Assembly: GCF_009680455.1 (NCBI RefSeq)
Contig: NZ_WKRD01000009.1
Span: 115,295-179,294 of the forward strand
DNA from: Lachnospira eligens
GTDB taxonomy: Bacteria > Bacillota > Clostridia > Lachnospirales > Lachnospiraceae
Length of the DNA stretch: 64,000 nt
Reading direction: 5' to 3'
Position 1 is the first letter of the stretch, and each line of letters opens with the position of its first letter. Shown piece after piece: positions 1-8,652 of the stretch. The position numbers and the translations under genes are program-made. The notes under the pieces were generated by a model. The model had not been told where the DNA came from. It saw only the letters and a list, made by a program, of their open reading frames with translations, and searched no databases.

Positions 1-1
1 T

Positions 2-1384
2 GGAACTGTTATCAGTGGTGAGGCTATGGTTAATCAGGCTTCACTTACAGGAGAATCTGAGCCAGTAAGAAGAGGTGAGGGAACTTCTGTATTTGCAGGA
101 ACTGTAGTAGAAGAGGGCGAGATAGTATTCAGAGTTAAGCGTGCCGGAGGCTCAAGCAAATATGACAAGATTGTCAGGATGATTGAAGAATCTGAGAAGT
201 TAAAATCAGGTCTTGAGTCAAAAGCAGAGCATCTTGCAGATAAGCTTGTACCTTATTCACTTGGTGGAACTGCACTTACATATCTGTTAACACGCAATAC
301 TACTAAGGCATTGTCAATACTTATGGTCGATTTCTCATGTGCATTGAAACTTGCTATGCCTATTACGGTACTTGCAGCAATAAGACAGGCAAGTCAGGCG
401 AGTGCAACAGTCAAGGGCGGTAAGTTCTTAGAGGCAATTGCTGAAGCGGATACTATCGTATTTGATAAGACAGGTACACTTACAAAGGCCAAGCCAACAG
501 TAAGCAGGGTATATTCATTTAACGGAATGCCGGAAGATGAGCTGTTAAGAATAGCTGCGTGTCTTGAGGAACATTTTCCACATTCAATGGCTAAGGCCGT
601 TGTTAATGAAGCTGGCAGAAGAAACCTTATGCATGAAGAGATGCATTCTAAGGTTGAATATATTGTTGCACATGGAATATCAACATTTATCAATACAAGC
701 AAGGTTATCATAGGAAGCCATCACTTTGTATTTGAGGATGAGGCATGTGTAATTCCAGCGGGAAAGCAGAAGTTATTTGACAGTCTTCCAGATGACTGCT
801 CACATCTTTATATGGCAATTAACGGTCAGCTTGCAGCAGTTATATGCATAATTGATCCATTAAGAGAAGAAGCACCGGAGGTTATTGAAGGGCTTAAGAA
901 GGCTGGAATATCAAAGGTTGTCATGATGACCGGAGACAGTGAAAGAACAGCCGCCTCTATTGCCAGAAAGGTTGGCGTTACTGAATATTATTCAGAAGTT
1001 CTTCCAGAAGACAAGGCTAAGTTCGTAGAGAAAGAGCGGGCAGCCGGACGAAAGGTAATTATGATTGGTGATGGAATTAATGACTCACCAGCGCTTTCAG
1101 CAGCAGATGTAGGTATTGCCATAAGTGATGGTGCTGAGATTGCAAGAGAGATTGCAGATATCACTGTCGGCGCAGATGATCTTAACCAGATACTTATGCT
1201 TAAGAAATTAAGTGACAGTCTGATTAAGAAGATTAACAGAAATTACCGTGTGATTGTCGGATTCAATTCCGCACTTATTGCACTTGGTGTAACGGGCGTC
1301 ATACAGCCTACAACTTCAGCACTTCTTCATAATACATCAACACTTGTTATAAGTCTTGAGAGTATGAAGAATCTGCCGGTTTAA
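2..1384 (+). CDS. P1B-type heavy-metal translocating ATPase, 5' truncated by window edge
   Basis: The reading frame is open from base 2, so the N-terminus lies outside the window. The visible part holds the actuator motif TGES, a transmembrane metal site, the phosphorylation motif DKTGTLT, an HP-type motif in the nucleotide domain (HFPHSMAKA) and the hinge GDGINDSPALS, in the order expected for P1B ATPases that export metal ions across the membrane. The transmembrane motif reads SCALKLAMP rather than the usual CPC, so one Cys and the Pro are replaced; the ion cannot be predicted from it. The C-terminus looks complete and a strong terminator follows. Family confidence is high, substrate unknown. 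Confidence 0.93.
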   Translation, partial: GTVISGEAMVNQASLTGESEPVRRGEGTSVFAGTVVEEGEIVFRVKRAGGSSKYDKIVRMIEESEKLKSGLESKAEHLADKLVPYSLGGTALTYLLTRNTTKALSILMVDFSCALKLAMPITVLAAIRQASQASATVKGGKFLEAIAEADTIVFDKTGTLTKAKPTVSRVYSFNGMPEDELLRIAACLEEHFPHSMAKAVVNEAGRRNLMHEEMHSKVEYIVAHGISTFINTSKVIIGSHHFVFEDEACVIPAGKQKLFDSLPDDCSHLYMAINGQLAAVICIIDPLREEAPEVIEGLKKAGISKVVMMTGDSERTAASIARKVGVTEYYSEVLPEDKAKFVEKERAAGRKVIMIGDGINDSPALSAADVGIAISDGAEIAREIADITVGADDLNQILMLKKLSDSLIKKINRNYRVIVGFNSALIALGVTGVIQPTTSALLHNTSTLVISLESMKNLPV

Positions 1385-1391
1385 GACTATG

Positions 1392-1426
1392 AAACGGACT
1401 CATCTTCGGGTGGGTTCGTTTTTTAT
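1392..1426 (+). terminator. Rho-independent terminator after the metal ATPase
   Basis: A 12-bp stem (1393-1404 with 1409-1420, some G-T pairs) closes on a TTCG tetraloop and is followed by TTTTTTATTT. It starts just after the ATPase stop codon. Confidence 0.9.
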
Positions 1427-1545
1427 TTGAAGGCAAAAAGTTCTGAATGGATAAATATATACTATACCCATAAGGCACAATATAAATTAATAATCGCAGG
1501 ATATTATTTTATTACAACAAAATGAAATTATGTAACAAAAGAAAA

Positions 1546-1575
1546 TTGACTAAGCCGTACGGCTTATATTATAAT
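1546..1575 (+). promoter_or_regulatory. Promoter of the hipBA remnant
   Basis: TTGACT (1546-1551) and TATAAT (1570-1575) are separated by 18 bp. The first of three palindromic operators occupies the spacer, which suggests direct repression by the downstream HTH protein. A second TATAAT lies at 1623-1628 but has no clear -35. Confidence 0.7.
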
Positions 1576-1642
1576 GCTTTTATCAAAACAAAGCCGCTCG
1601 GCTTTATTTATGAGAGAATATGTATAATAGAGCCGTACGGCT
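1551..1642. promoter_or_regulatory. Three palindromic operators at exact 39-bp spacing
   Basis: TAAGCCGTACGGCTTA (1551-1566) is a perfect palindrome. A near copy AAGCCGCTCGGCTT lies at 1591-1604 and AGCCGTACGGCT at 1631-1642. The centres are at 1558.5, 1597.5 and 1636.5, so both intervals are 39 bp. They sit directly upstream of a HipB-type repressor gene, whose family is known to bind several palindromic operators in its own promoter. Confidence 0.75.
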
Positions 1643-1666
1643 TATTTTAATGCTGGAGTGATTATC

Positions 1667-1882
1667 ATGAAAATAACTGATTCAGAAGAACTGGGAAATA
1701 TAATCAGGAACAGGAGAAAAGAATTAAAGTATACGCAGGCATTTTTGTCAGAATATACTGGTCTTAGTGTAAGTTTTATATCAGATGTAGAAAGAGGTAA
1801 AACAACTGTTGAGATTGGCAAAGTAATGCAGTTAATTTCAATTTTGGGACTTGATATTAATATTAATGTAAGGGGGAGATAA
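1667..1882 (+). CDS. hipB: HipB-like XRE-family antitoxin/repressor
   Basis: A 71-residue helix-turn-helix protein of the Cro/CI type (core RRKELKYTQAFLSEYTGLS followed by SFISDVERGKTTVE). The ATG at 1667 is chosen over an upstream GTG because GGAG lies 8 nt before it. The C-terminal short beta segment INVRGR resembles HipB proteins, which dimerise, bind the HipA kinase and repress the operon. The gene overlaps the start of the hipA remnant (TAATG). It looks intact although its toxin partner is broken, so it now acts at most as a repressor of its own promoter. Confidence 0.8.
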   Translation: MKITDSEELGNIIRNRRKELKYTQAFLSEYTGLSVSFISDVERGKTTVEIGKVMQLISILGLDININVRGR

Positions 1883-2509
1883 TGAGAAATTTAGAGGTAT
1901 ATATTGAATGTAATGGAAATATGATTAATGTTGGCAGTATTACAGGGCATAATTCTGACGATGCTGTATTCTAGGACACCAGATAGTTTTATTATTAATC
2001 TTAATGATAAAGAAGATGATTTTTTATTTGCAACTGAAAGATATGACAGAAAGATTTTAGATACATCCAAAGAATTAATGGGAAGAAAGTTCCATTAAGA
2101 CTTCATCAGGAGGATTTTGCACAGGCACTTGGAATTACAGCGTCACAAAAATATGAGAAAAACGGGAAAGATTATTTAGCAGATGCATTTGAACTAATAA
2201 AAAATTATATATGATTTATTAAGTACTGTTATATATGACAGCAGCACAGAGAAAATGTCGCTTAACATAGATGGCGAATATGATATAAGGAATATAAATC
2301 AGAAGTCGTTTGAGAATGAGGCAAAGAAACTTGGTCTTGGAAAAGGAATAGCAACGCAGCATTTTTTAAGTATGGTTGAAAAATTTGAGATGGCACTTGA
2401 ACAATCAACATATGAACTTGAGGAGCAGGGATATGGAGTTGCAGTCGATATACAGAAACAAATATTAAAAAAAGCAGGAATTCACAACTTTAAATTGACT
2501 AATCCGTAA
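1882..2509 (+). pseudogene. hipA: Decayed hipA-like serine/threonine kinase toxin gene
   Basis: The remnant starts in TAATG overlap with hipB. The N-terminal piece (1882-1974) gives a HipA-like beta-strand start and then a stop. A second piece around 2090-2210 encodes the HipA hallmark LRLHQEDFAQALGI followed by KYEKNGKDY. A third piece (2255-2509) encodes 84 residues typical of the helical HipA C-terminus. These pieces lie in different frames, and the catalytic kinase centre between the second and third pieces is missing, so the product cannot be an active kinase. The assignment rests on motif order and on the hipB neighbour. Confidence 0.75.
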
Positions 2510-2573
2510 TTTAATTATATCATAAGTAACTAGGGACACTTTGTTTCACTAAAGTATAATGGGAGGAAGTTAT

Positions 2574-3815
2574 ATGTATTCATTTGATGAAGTATTAAAC
2601 TATGATCCAGACCTTGCTAAGGCTATGGATGATGAACTTGGAAGACAGAGAAGCCACATCGAGCTTATCGCTTCTGAGAACCTTGTAAGTAAGGCAGTTA
2701 TGGCTGCTATGGGAAGCCCTCTTACTAATAAGTATGCAGAAGGATATCCTGGAAAGAGATATTACGGCGGCTGTGAGTATGTCGATGTTGTTGAGACACT
2801 TGCAATTGAAAGAGCAAAGAAGCTTTTTGGTTGTGAATATGCAAATGTACAGCCACATTCAGGAGCACAGGCTAACTTAGCTGTATTCTTCGCACTTGTT
2901 AATCCTGGAGATACAGTTATGGGTATGAGCCTTGACTGTGGTGGACATTTATCACACGGTTCACCAGTTAATATTTCTGGAAAATACTTTAACATCGTTC
3001 CTTATGGTGTTACAGCAGACGGATTTATTGATTATGATGAAGTATTAAGAATTGCCAAGGAATGCAAGCCTAAGATGATTATTGCAGGAGCTTCTGCTTA
3101 TGCAAGAACAATCGACTTCAAGAAGTTCAGAGAAATCTGTGATGAAGTTGGCGCATTACTTATGGTAGATATGGCACATATTGCAGGTCTTGTAGCCGGT
3201 GGTGCACACCCAAGCCCAATTCCATATGCAGATGTTACAACAACAACAACACATAAGACACTCCGTGGACCAAGAGGAGGTATGATTCTTGCTTCAGCAG
3301 AGGCAGCAGAGAAGTTCAAGCTTAACAAGGCTGTATTCCCTGGAATCCAGGGCGGACCTCTTATGCATGTTATTGCTGGTAAGGCAGTGTGCTTAAAGGA
3401 AGCGCTTGACCCAAGCTTTAAGGTATATGCTGAAAATGTTGTTAAGAATGCATCAGCACTTGCTAACGGACTTATGAACAGAGGTTTTGATATCGTATCT
3501 GGTGGAACAGATAACCACCTTATGCTTGTTAACCTCTTAAGCAAGGGAAAGACTGGTAAGGAAGTTGAGAAGCTTCTGGATGCAGCTAACATTACATGTA
3601 ACAAGAATACAATTCCTAATGACCCGGCTTCTCCATTCGTAACAAGCGGTATCAGACTTGGTACAGCAGCCGTTACAACAAGAGGCTTCAATGAGGCTGA
3701 TATGGATGTTGTTGCAGAAGCAATTGCTATGCTTGTTGATGATGTAGATGCTAACCAGGCTAAGGCAATGGAGCTTGTTAAGGGACTTACAGATAAGTAC
3801 CCACTTTATGAATAA
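2574..3815 (+). CDS. glyA: Serine hydroxymethyltransferase
   Basis: A 413-residue PLP enzyme that interconverts serine and glycine and supplies one-carbon units to tetrahydrofolate in the cytoplasm. Diagnostic segments include [13 protein letters not shown] at the N-terminus, [18 protein letters not shown], the PLP-lysine region [14 protein letters not shown], and HMLRL-type C-terminal sequence NHLMLVNL. Length is typical. The ATG at 2574 follows GGGAGGAAG; an upstream in-frame ATG at 2559 overlaps this ribosome site and is unlikely. It is a single-gene unit between the hip remnant and a terminator. Confidence 0.97.
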   Translation: MYSFDEVLNYDPDLAKAMDDELGRQRSHIELIASENLVSKAVMAAMGSPLTNKYAEGYPGKRYYGGCEYVDVVETLAIERAKKLFGCEYANVQPHSGAQANLAVFFALVNPGDTVMGMSLDCGGHLSHGSPVNISGKYFNIVPYGVTADGFIDYDEVLRIAKECKPKMIIAGASAYARTIDFKKFREICDEVGALLMVDMAHIAGLVAGGAHPSPIPYADVTTTTTHKTLRGPRGGMILASAEAAEKFKLNKAVFPGIQGGPLMHVIAGKAVCLKEALDPSFKVYAENVVKNASALANGLMNRGFDIVSGGTDNHLMLVNLLSKGKTGKEVEKLLDAANITCNKNTIPNDPASPFVTSGIRLGTAAVTTRGFNEADMDVVAEAIAMLVDDVDANQAKAMELVKGLTDKYPLYE

Positions 3816-3913
3816 AGATTTTTTCTTATAATTACATTAATAATTAAAGAAAAAATGCATATTTTTATTATTGCAATTTCAGGCACTTGGTACTATAGTT
3901 AGTGTCGAAGTGC

Positions 3914-3951
3914 AAAGGGGCACGAAGGTGAAAGCTTTCGTGTCCTTTTTT
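3914..3951 (+). terminator. Terminator after glyA
   Basis: GGGGCACGAA pairs with TTCGTGTCC (G-T pairs included), extended by AAA/TTT, and is followed by a run of T at 3945-3951. Confidence 0.8.
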
Positions 3952-3984
3952 GTATTCAGGAAACTAAGAAAGGTGCGTGGCGTT

Positions 3985-4779
3985 ATGGGAAAGTTAGAAG
4001 GAAAAGTTGCAGTAATTACCGGAGCATCCAAAGGCATCGGTGAAGGAATCGCCAAAGTGTATGCAAAGTATGGCGCAAAATGTGTGCTTGCAGCAAGAGG
4101 ACCTAAGGTACTTGAACTTGCAGAGCAGTTGAAAAGCGAAGGGTATGAGGCAACAGGTGTTCAGGTTGATGTATCTGATTACAAGAGTGTTGAAAGAATT
4201 GTTGAAGTTGCTGAGAAAACATATGGAAAGATTGATGTACTTGTATGTAACGCAGGCGTATGTGTTCTTGAAGACTTTCTTGAAGATGACACATTTGAAA
4301 ATAGGGACTTACATCTTGATATTAATGTCAAAGGTGCATGGAATGTGGCAAAAGCTGTTATTCCAAGCATGATAGCAAATGGTGGTGGTGCAATCGTAGT
4401 TACAAGCTCTGTAACAGGAGATATGGTTGCTGATCCTGGAGAGGTTGCATATGCAACATCTAAGGCGGCACTGGTAGGATTTACGAAGGCACTTGCAAGA
4501 GAATTTGCAGATAAGAATATAAGAGTTAATGCAATATGTCCGGGATATGTAAGGACACCGCTTGTTGAAGGAATGGCAAAGCAGTCAGACCCGGAGAATC
4601 CGGAGAGAGCAATACAGGCAATTGCAGATGCAGTTCCTTTGAAGAGGCTGGCTGACCCTGAGGAGGTTGGAGAACTTGCAGCATTCCTTGGATGTTATGA
4701 ATCAAGCTACATAACCGGAACACAGATAGTTATTGATGGCGGAAGCACATTGCCGGAAACAACATCTATGGGACAGTAA
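3985..4779 (+). CDS. ucpA: UcpA-like short-chain dehydrogenase/reductase
   Basis: A 264-residue SDR with the NAD(P)-binding motif TGASKGIGEG, the NAG motif (VCNAGVCVLEDFL), the catalytic Ser in TSSVTGDMVADPGE and the YATSKAA catalytic Tyr-Lys pair. The stretches SSVTGDMVADPGE, RVNAICPGYVRTP, ADPEEVGELAAFL and VIDGGSTLPET closely resemble E. coli UcpA, an SDR of uncertain substrate linked to furan tolerance. The ATG at 3985 is preferred to an upstream in-frame start because the upstream part overlaps the glyA terminator. The next genes are a kinase and an amino-acid permease, which suggests use of an imported compound. Confidence 0.88.
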   Translation: MGKLEGKVAVITGASKGIGEGIAKVYAKYGAKCVLAARGPKVLELAEQLKSEGYEATGVQVDVSDYKSVERIVEVAEKTYGKIDVLVCNAGVCVLEDFLEDDTFENRDLHLDINVKGAWNVAKAVIPSMIANGGGAIVVTSSVTGDMVADPGEVAYATSKAALVGFTKALAREFADKNIRVNAICPGYVRTPLVEGMAKQSDPENPERAIQAIADAVPLKRLADPEEVGELAAFLGCYESSYITGTQIVIDGGSTLPETTSMGQ

Positions 4780-4798
4780 TTAAATATAAGAAAAGTAC

Positions 4799-4839
4799 AA
4801 AGGCGTACATGAATCGGATAGATTTGTGTACGCCTTTTC
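4799..4839 (+). terminator. Terminator after the ucpA-like gene
   Basis: AAAGGCGTACA (4799-4809) pairs perfectly with TGTACGCCTTT (4827-4837), followed by TT. Confidence 0.85.
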
Positions 4840-4857
4840 TGATTGGAGGATAATGAC

Positions 4858-5853
4858 ATGGCATTTGAAAATGTTGATTTATTTGATGCGGTTGCAAATG
4901 CTTCGCTTGAAAAATACGGATGGCAGGACAGATGTGAGGCGAAACTTATAGTGCTGTCGGAGAATGCAACCTATATGGTCAAGAACAAAGAAACAGGTGA
5001 AAAAGAGGGAGTGCTTAGAATAAGCAGACCGGGTTATCACACATTGGATGAGCTTAATTCAGAGATGAAGTGGTTAAGACAGATTAATGACTACACACCG
5101 CTTCTTGTAGCTAATCCTATAAAAGGGCTTGATGGTAAGAATATACAGGAGATTACAGGACCGGATGGAAATGTATATTTCTGCGTTATATGTGATTTTC
5201 TTCCGGGAGAAGCACCTGATGAGAATAACGAGGAGCAGATGGTAAAGCAGTTCAGATATCTCGGTGAGACAACAGCTTATCTTCACCGTCAGACAGAGAT
5301 ATGGAACGGAACAGACAAGCTTGACCGTATGGTATGGACTTACGACACGATAATAGGTGAACATGCTGCATGGGGTGACTGGAGAGCATTTCCAGAGATG
5401 ACCCCGGAGGCAGAAAATATATTGTCAGAGGTTTCAAGAATTGTTAAGAGAAGACTTGAAAGATATGGAACTAATGAGAATAATTTTGGACTCATACATG
5501 CAGATTTAAGATTAGCTAATCTGCTTATTGAGGGCGACCAGATTAAGGTTATTGATTTTGATGACTGCGGTTTTGGATGGCACTTACATGACCTTGCGTC
5601 AGCACTTAGTTTTATTGAGGACAAGCCAATTGTTCCAAAGCTTGTAAATGCATGGCTTGCAGGATATAAGAAGGTTCTTCCGTTCACTGATACGGATTTT
5701 GAAGAAATAGACACATTTATAATGATGAGAAGATTACAGCTTACAGCATGGCTTGCATCTCATCAGGAATCAGGTCCGGTAGCAGAATTAAGTGTTGACT
5801 GGATGGATGGAACCATGGAATTAGCCGAAAGGTATCTTAGATTATTCGGCTAG
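4858..5853 (+). CDS. APH-fold phosphotransferase (small-molecule kinase)
   Basis: A 331-residue member of the aminoglycoside phosphotransferase/choline-kinase fold. It shows the catalytic loop LIHADLRLANLL (Brenner motif HxDxxxxN) and the metal-binding IDFDDCGFGWHLHDLA. Length and sequence resemble the homoserine-kinase-like or hydroxylysine-kinase-like branch rather than antibiotic resistance enzymes. The start at 4858 is set by GGAGG at 4845-4849. It lies 58 bp before an APC permease gene, so phosphorylation of an imported amino acid or amino alcohol is a reasonable inference; the substrate is not known. Confidence 0.8.
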   Translation: MAFENVDLFDAVANASLEKYGWQDRCEAKLIVLSENATYMVKNKETGEKEGVLRISRPGYHTLDELNSEMKWLRQINDYTPLLVANPIKGLDGKNIQEITGPDGNVYFCVICDFLPGEAPDENNEEQMVKQFRYLGETTAYLHRQTEIWNGTDKLDRMVWTYDTIIGEHAAWGDWRAFPEMTPEAENILSEVSRIVKRRLERYGTNENNFGLIHADLRLANLLIEGDQIKVIDFDDCGFGWHLHDLASALSFIEDKPIVPKLVNAWLAGYKKVLPFTDTDFEEIDTFIMMRRLQLTAWLASHQESGPVAELSVDWMDGTMELAERYLRLFG

Positions 5854-5911
5854 GCACATAAGAAATCTTCGTGACAACAAATCATGAACAACAATAAGGG
5901 AGGAAGCTATT

Positions 5912-7213
5912 ATGGGCGAAAAGAAAACAAATGCATTATCTAAATCAATGAAGCTGATTTATGTATATGCGATGGCAACGGGAGCAATATTTACATTTAT
6001 GTGTTACTGGGATGGTATATTCATGTCATATACAGGTCCCGGAACGTTCTTGGCATTTGCACTTATGACACTGGCAGTACTGCCAACAGCATTTGTGTAT
6101 GCTGAATTCTCGACAATGTTACCAAGTACAGGTTCGTGTCTGGTATTCAATACGGTAGGTATTAACAAGCATGCAGGTTTCTGGTCAGCGTGGCTTATCA
6201 TGTGTGCATGGATAGCCGTTCCTGCAGCAGGTGTACTTGGAATTATTGAATGGTTAAATCATCAGTTTGGTCTGGGACTTACAGGTGGCAAGGCAGTTAT
6301 TGTCGGTTCATTAGTACTGTGCTTCTGGTGTGTACTCAGTCTTTATAAAAATGTTGTAGCAGGCAAGGTTCAGTCATTCATGCTTATGGCAGGTATCGCA
6401 GGTATTCTTATCTGTTCATTACTTTTCCTGTTCAGTGGACACTGGAGCATTGCTAATTTCGCAGATTTCTTTACAAGCAGCAATGAAAAGCAGTGGGGTG
6501 GTAACTTTGCAACCGGTATTGCATGGGTTGTTGGCTGTTCATTTATGATAACACCATATTTCGGATTCGAGACAGTACCGGCAATGGTTGAGGAGGGCGA
6601 CTTCCCAATTAAGGACCAGAAGAAAGCTATTCTTGGTTCAGTTATAACATGTGGTGCTATATATACAATTTTCTACTTCTGTCTTGCAGGTGCAATGCCT
6701 TGGGCAGAGCTTACTAATGGCGGTGACTGCCACCCATTCATCACATTTGAAGCATTACAGTACTGCTTCGGTGATAAGATTGCATGGTTTGTCCTTATAA
6801 TGGGTATTGTCGGAGTTGTATTCCCAATTGGTACATCAGTACTTGGTTTCTGGTATTCAGGTGTTCGTATGATATACGCTATGGGGCGTCAGAATTTCCT
6901 TCCAAAGCAGTTCTCATACACTAATAAGTACAACCAGCCAACACTTCCTAACATACTTATTCTTGTTGTAAGTATTGGATTCATTGCAATGCAGAGCATT
7001 ACAGCATTCTTTGACCTTATGGCATTCGCGTGTGCATTGTGTTATGTGATTACTTCAATATCTTCACTTGTTCTTTTAAAGAAGCATCCTGAATGGGAGA
7101 GACCATACAAATGTGCAACAGGACTTAAGATAGCCTCTCTTATAATTATGGCAATTATCGCATTCTTCTGTACTATCGGTATCGGAAAGGCTAAAATGGA
7201 GTACAGTTTATAG
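5912..7213 (+). CDS. APC-family amino-acid permease, 3' end cut off by ICE insertion
   Basis: A 433-residue membrane protein of the amino acid-polyamine-organocation superfamily, start set by GGGAGGAAG. About ten hydrophobic helices are visible, beginning with IYVYAMATGAIFTF; the Glu-rich loop VPAMVEEGDFPIKDQKKAI is typical of APC transporters. The family normally has 12 helices. After the helix ending GIGKAKM (codon at 7196-7198) only five residues remain, and the missing C-terminal helix and tail are found in the same frame at 60970-61113. The gene is therefore split by the mobile element; the remaining protein may not work. Confidence 0.88.
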   Translation: MGEKKTNALSKSMKLIYVYAMATGAIFTFMCYWDGIFMSYTGPGTFLAFALMTLAVLPTAFVYAEFSTMLPSTGSCLVFNTVGINKHAGFWSAWLIMCAWIAVPAAGVLGIIEWLNHQFGLGLTGGKAVIVGSLVLCFWCVLSLYKNVVAGKVQSFMLMAGIAGILICSLLFLFSGHWSIANFADFFTSSNEKQWGGNFATGIAWVVGCSFMITPYFGFETVPAMVEEGDFPIKDQKKAILGSVITCGAIYTIFYFCLAGAMPWAELTNGGDCHPFITFEALQYCFGDKIAWFVLIMGIVGVVFPIGTSVLGFWYSGVRMIYAMGRQNFLPKQFSYTNKYNQPTLPNILILVVSIGFIAMQSITAFFDLMAFACALCYVITSISSLVLLKKHPEWERPYKCATGLKIASLIIMAIIAFFCTIGIGKAKMEYSL

Positions 7214-7255
7214 TAGTGTATAGCGTGTACCAAGTTATAATTATGGGGTTGAAAA

Positions 7256-7269
7256 TAACAGTATACACA
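7256..7269 (+). repeat. Left subterminal repeat of the ICE
   Basis: TAACAGTATACACA matches the reverse complement of 60927-60940 at 12 of 14 bases. The 15-mer at 7256-7270 also matches 60911-60925 directly at 14 of 15. Both lie within ~75 bp of the inferred ends, as expected for recombinase arm or end sites. Confidence 0.5.
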
Positions 7270-7375
7270 GATAATGTGGAAAAATGTGTATGACGTTTAT
7301 ATAGAAAATAACATTGAAAAAGAAATTCAAGAATGGGTAAATTCATTAAATTTAAAATAGAATAATAATTACATG

Positions 7376-7416
7376 AGTGACAGAAGATAAGAATCTGAAT
7401 TCCCTGTCACTTTTAT
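7376..7416 (+). terminator. Hairpin terminator near the left ICE end
   Basis: AGTGACAG (7376-7383) pairs with CTGTCACT (7404-7411), followed by TTT. It may protect the element from read-through from the permease promoter. Confidence 0.65.
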
Positions 7417-7433
7417 ATTATTTGATAAGAAAA

Positions 7434-7480
7434 AAGAACTGGTTTATATCCGATAAGAATATAGACTGGTTCTTATTTTT
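7434..7480. terminator. Bidirectional terminator
   Basis: A 16-bp stem (7434-7449 with 7459-7474, including G-T pairs) is flanked by a run of A on the left and ATTTTT on the right. It can end the leftward XRE gene and any rightward transcript from the permease. Confidence 0.8.
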
Positions 7481-7520
7481 AATATGCTATTATATACACA
7501 GGGAGTCGGGGAATGTCGAA

Positions 7521-7757
7521 CTATAGCAAGCCGGAAAAGAAAGCATTGATATCGGTATGAAAGAGTTTTGCAAGTGCAACTAATTCAGATGCCTTAATGT
7601 TCATGCGATTTGTTTCCAGTTTGGCATAGGTACTTTTGGTGATGGAGATACCCATAAGATTTAATTTTGCAACTACTTGGTCTTGAGTCATATTGTTTTT
7701 ATATCGAATTGCTTGGATATTTTTACCAATATCCATATCTGGTCTAATCTTTTGCAT
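7521..7757 (-). CDS. XRE-family transcriptional regulator
   Basis: A 78-residue Cro/CI-type helix-turn-helix protein (GKNIQAIRYKNNMTQDQVVAKLN, then TKSTYAKLETNRMNIKASEL). It is transcribed leftward, away from the ICE cargo, and shares a short divergent promoter region with the gene at 7887. It is the only gene of the element that is clearly on the minus strand. Inference: it controls the first operon of the ICE and represses itself. Confidence 0.85.
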   Translation of the reverse strand: MQKIRPDMDIGKNIQAIRYKNNMTQDQVVAKLNLMGISITKSTYAKLETNRMNIKASELVALAKLFHTDINAFFSGLL

Positions 7758-7788
7758 AATGATGAACTCCCCTTATAAAATAAAAAGA

Positions 7789-7851
7789 TTCGTAATACAG
7801 AAATATATATATTGATTCTAAAGAATTTAAATTTTATAATGTTTCGTAATA
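7789..7851 (+). promoter_or_regulatory. Promoter with paired TTCGTAATA operators
   Basis: TTGATT (7812-7817) and TATAAT (7835-7840) are separated by 17 bp and face right. TTCGTAATA occurs at 7789-7797 and again at 7843-7851, the second copy covering the expected transcription start. The two copies, 54 bp apart and between divergent genes, are candidates for binding by the XRE protein. Confidence 0.65.
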
Positions 7852-7886
7852 AGGAATTATTTTTAACAGGAAGAGGTAAAAGTATA

Positions 7887-8279
7887 ATGGATGTGGAGAT
7901 GGAAAAGAGAAAATTTTTAAATCTATGTGGCAAAAGAGATCGAGCATTATTGTCAGGTGAAAAAAGAATGACATTGGGGGATATGGAACGATTGACATAT
8001 CTGACAGAATTTTTTGAACTGGAGAACTATGGAATCGCCTTATGGAAAGAATTTGGTGATGATGTAAAAGAGCCATTTGAAGCGATGATGAAAATGTTAG
8101 ATGAGCCGGAGTGCATAGAAGATCGATGGCTTGATGACGAAGCAAAAGGGGAAAAGTGGTTGTTAGAATTTCAGGAACTGGCATTAACGGAAGAATACAG
8201 GGAATGGATTCGAAATTATATCGATAAAAAATATGAAGAAAGAGGATTACCATATCCGACAGGAGCAGACTTCGATTAA
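7887..8279 (+). CDS. Hypothetical protein, first rightward ICE gene
   Basis: A 130-residue acidic soluble protein; I do not recognise the family. It has no signal peptide or membrane segment and is rich in Glu, Trp and Lys with predicted helices (YLTEFFELENYGIALWKEF). The ATG at 7887 is chosen because AGGAAGAGG precedes it and the mapped promoter lies just upstream; the longer frame from 7812 would begin inside that promoter. Its position under the XRE-controlled promoter suggests an early regulatory or maintenance role. Confidence 0.6.
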   Translation: MDVEMEKRKFLNLCGKRDRALLSGEKRMTLGDMERLTYLTEFFELENYGIALWKEFGDDVKEPFEAMMKMLDEPECIEDRWLDDEAKGEKWLLEFQELALTEEYREWIRNYIDKKYEERGLPYPTGADFD

Positions 8280-8319
8280 GAGGTCTGCTTTTTTCTGGTC
8301 TTTTGGGAGGTGATAAGAG

Positions 8320-8652
8320 GTGGAAGTAAGTATTTATGAACTCTTGGCGGCAGCAAGAGAATCGGCTAAATCTGATTATATAAAAGGGGACAGCATTTTG
8401 TGTGAGAAGAGATTTCATCCAGATACCCATTACATGGTAGAAATAGAACTGCTGAAAAATGATAACAAGCTGGGAAAAAAGGGCAATTATATACGGAAGT
8501 TTTTGACAGAACCGGAGTATCTTCCCATTTTACAAAAGCAGGAAAAACATCTCATAAAAATAAAAAGACAGGCAATTGTTCAAAAAGGAAACTTGCGATA
8601 TATCCCTCCCCCGGACAGGCTGGACCGCCGCCGGGAGAGGGATCTTTTATAA
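8320..8652 (+). CDS. Hypothetical protein
   Basis: A 110-residue basic protein with no family that I can name. GTG at 8320 follows GGGAGGTGATAAGAG. The last 17 residues (YIPPPDRLDRRRERDLL) are encoded by a strong hairpin, so the C-terminus may be shaped by the terminator. It follows the previous gene by 40 bp and probably shares its transcript. Confidence 0.55.
   Translation: MEVSIYELLAAARESAKSDYIKGDSILCEKRFHPDTHYMVEIELLKNDNKLGKKGNYIRKFLTEPEYLPILQKQEKHLIKIKRQAIVQKGNLRYIPPPDRLDRRRERDLL
8604..8648 (+). terminator. Terminator overlapping the end of the previous gene
   Basis: CCCTCCCCCGG at 8604-8614 pairs with CCGGGAGAGGG at 8631-8641 with one bulge, followed by ATCTTTTAT. It overlaps coding sequence. 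Confidence 0.6.

Noticed and set aside
3098..3691. 197-codon minus-strand frame inside glyA
   Set aside because: It is antisense to a highly conserved enzyme gene, without ribosome site or recognisable protein.
7200..7260. tRNA gene as attachment site
   Set aside because: No cloverleaf can be drawn at either end; the target is a protein gene.
7273..7359. 28-codon frame near the left ICE end
   Set aside because: No ribosome site and no recognisable product; it is probably chance in AT-rich DNA.
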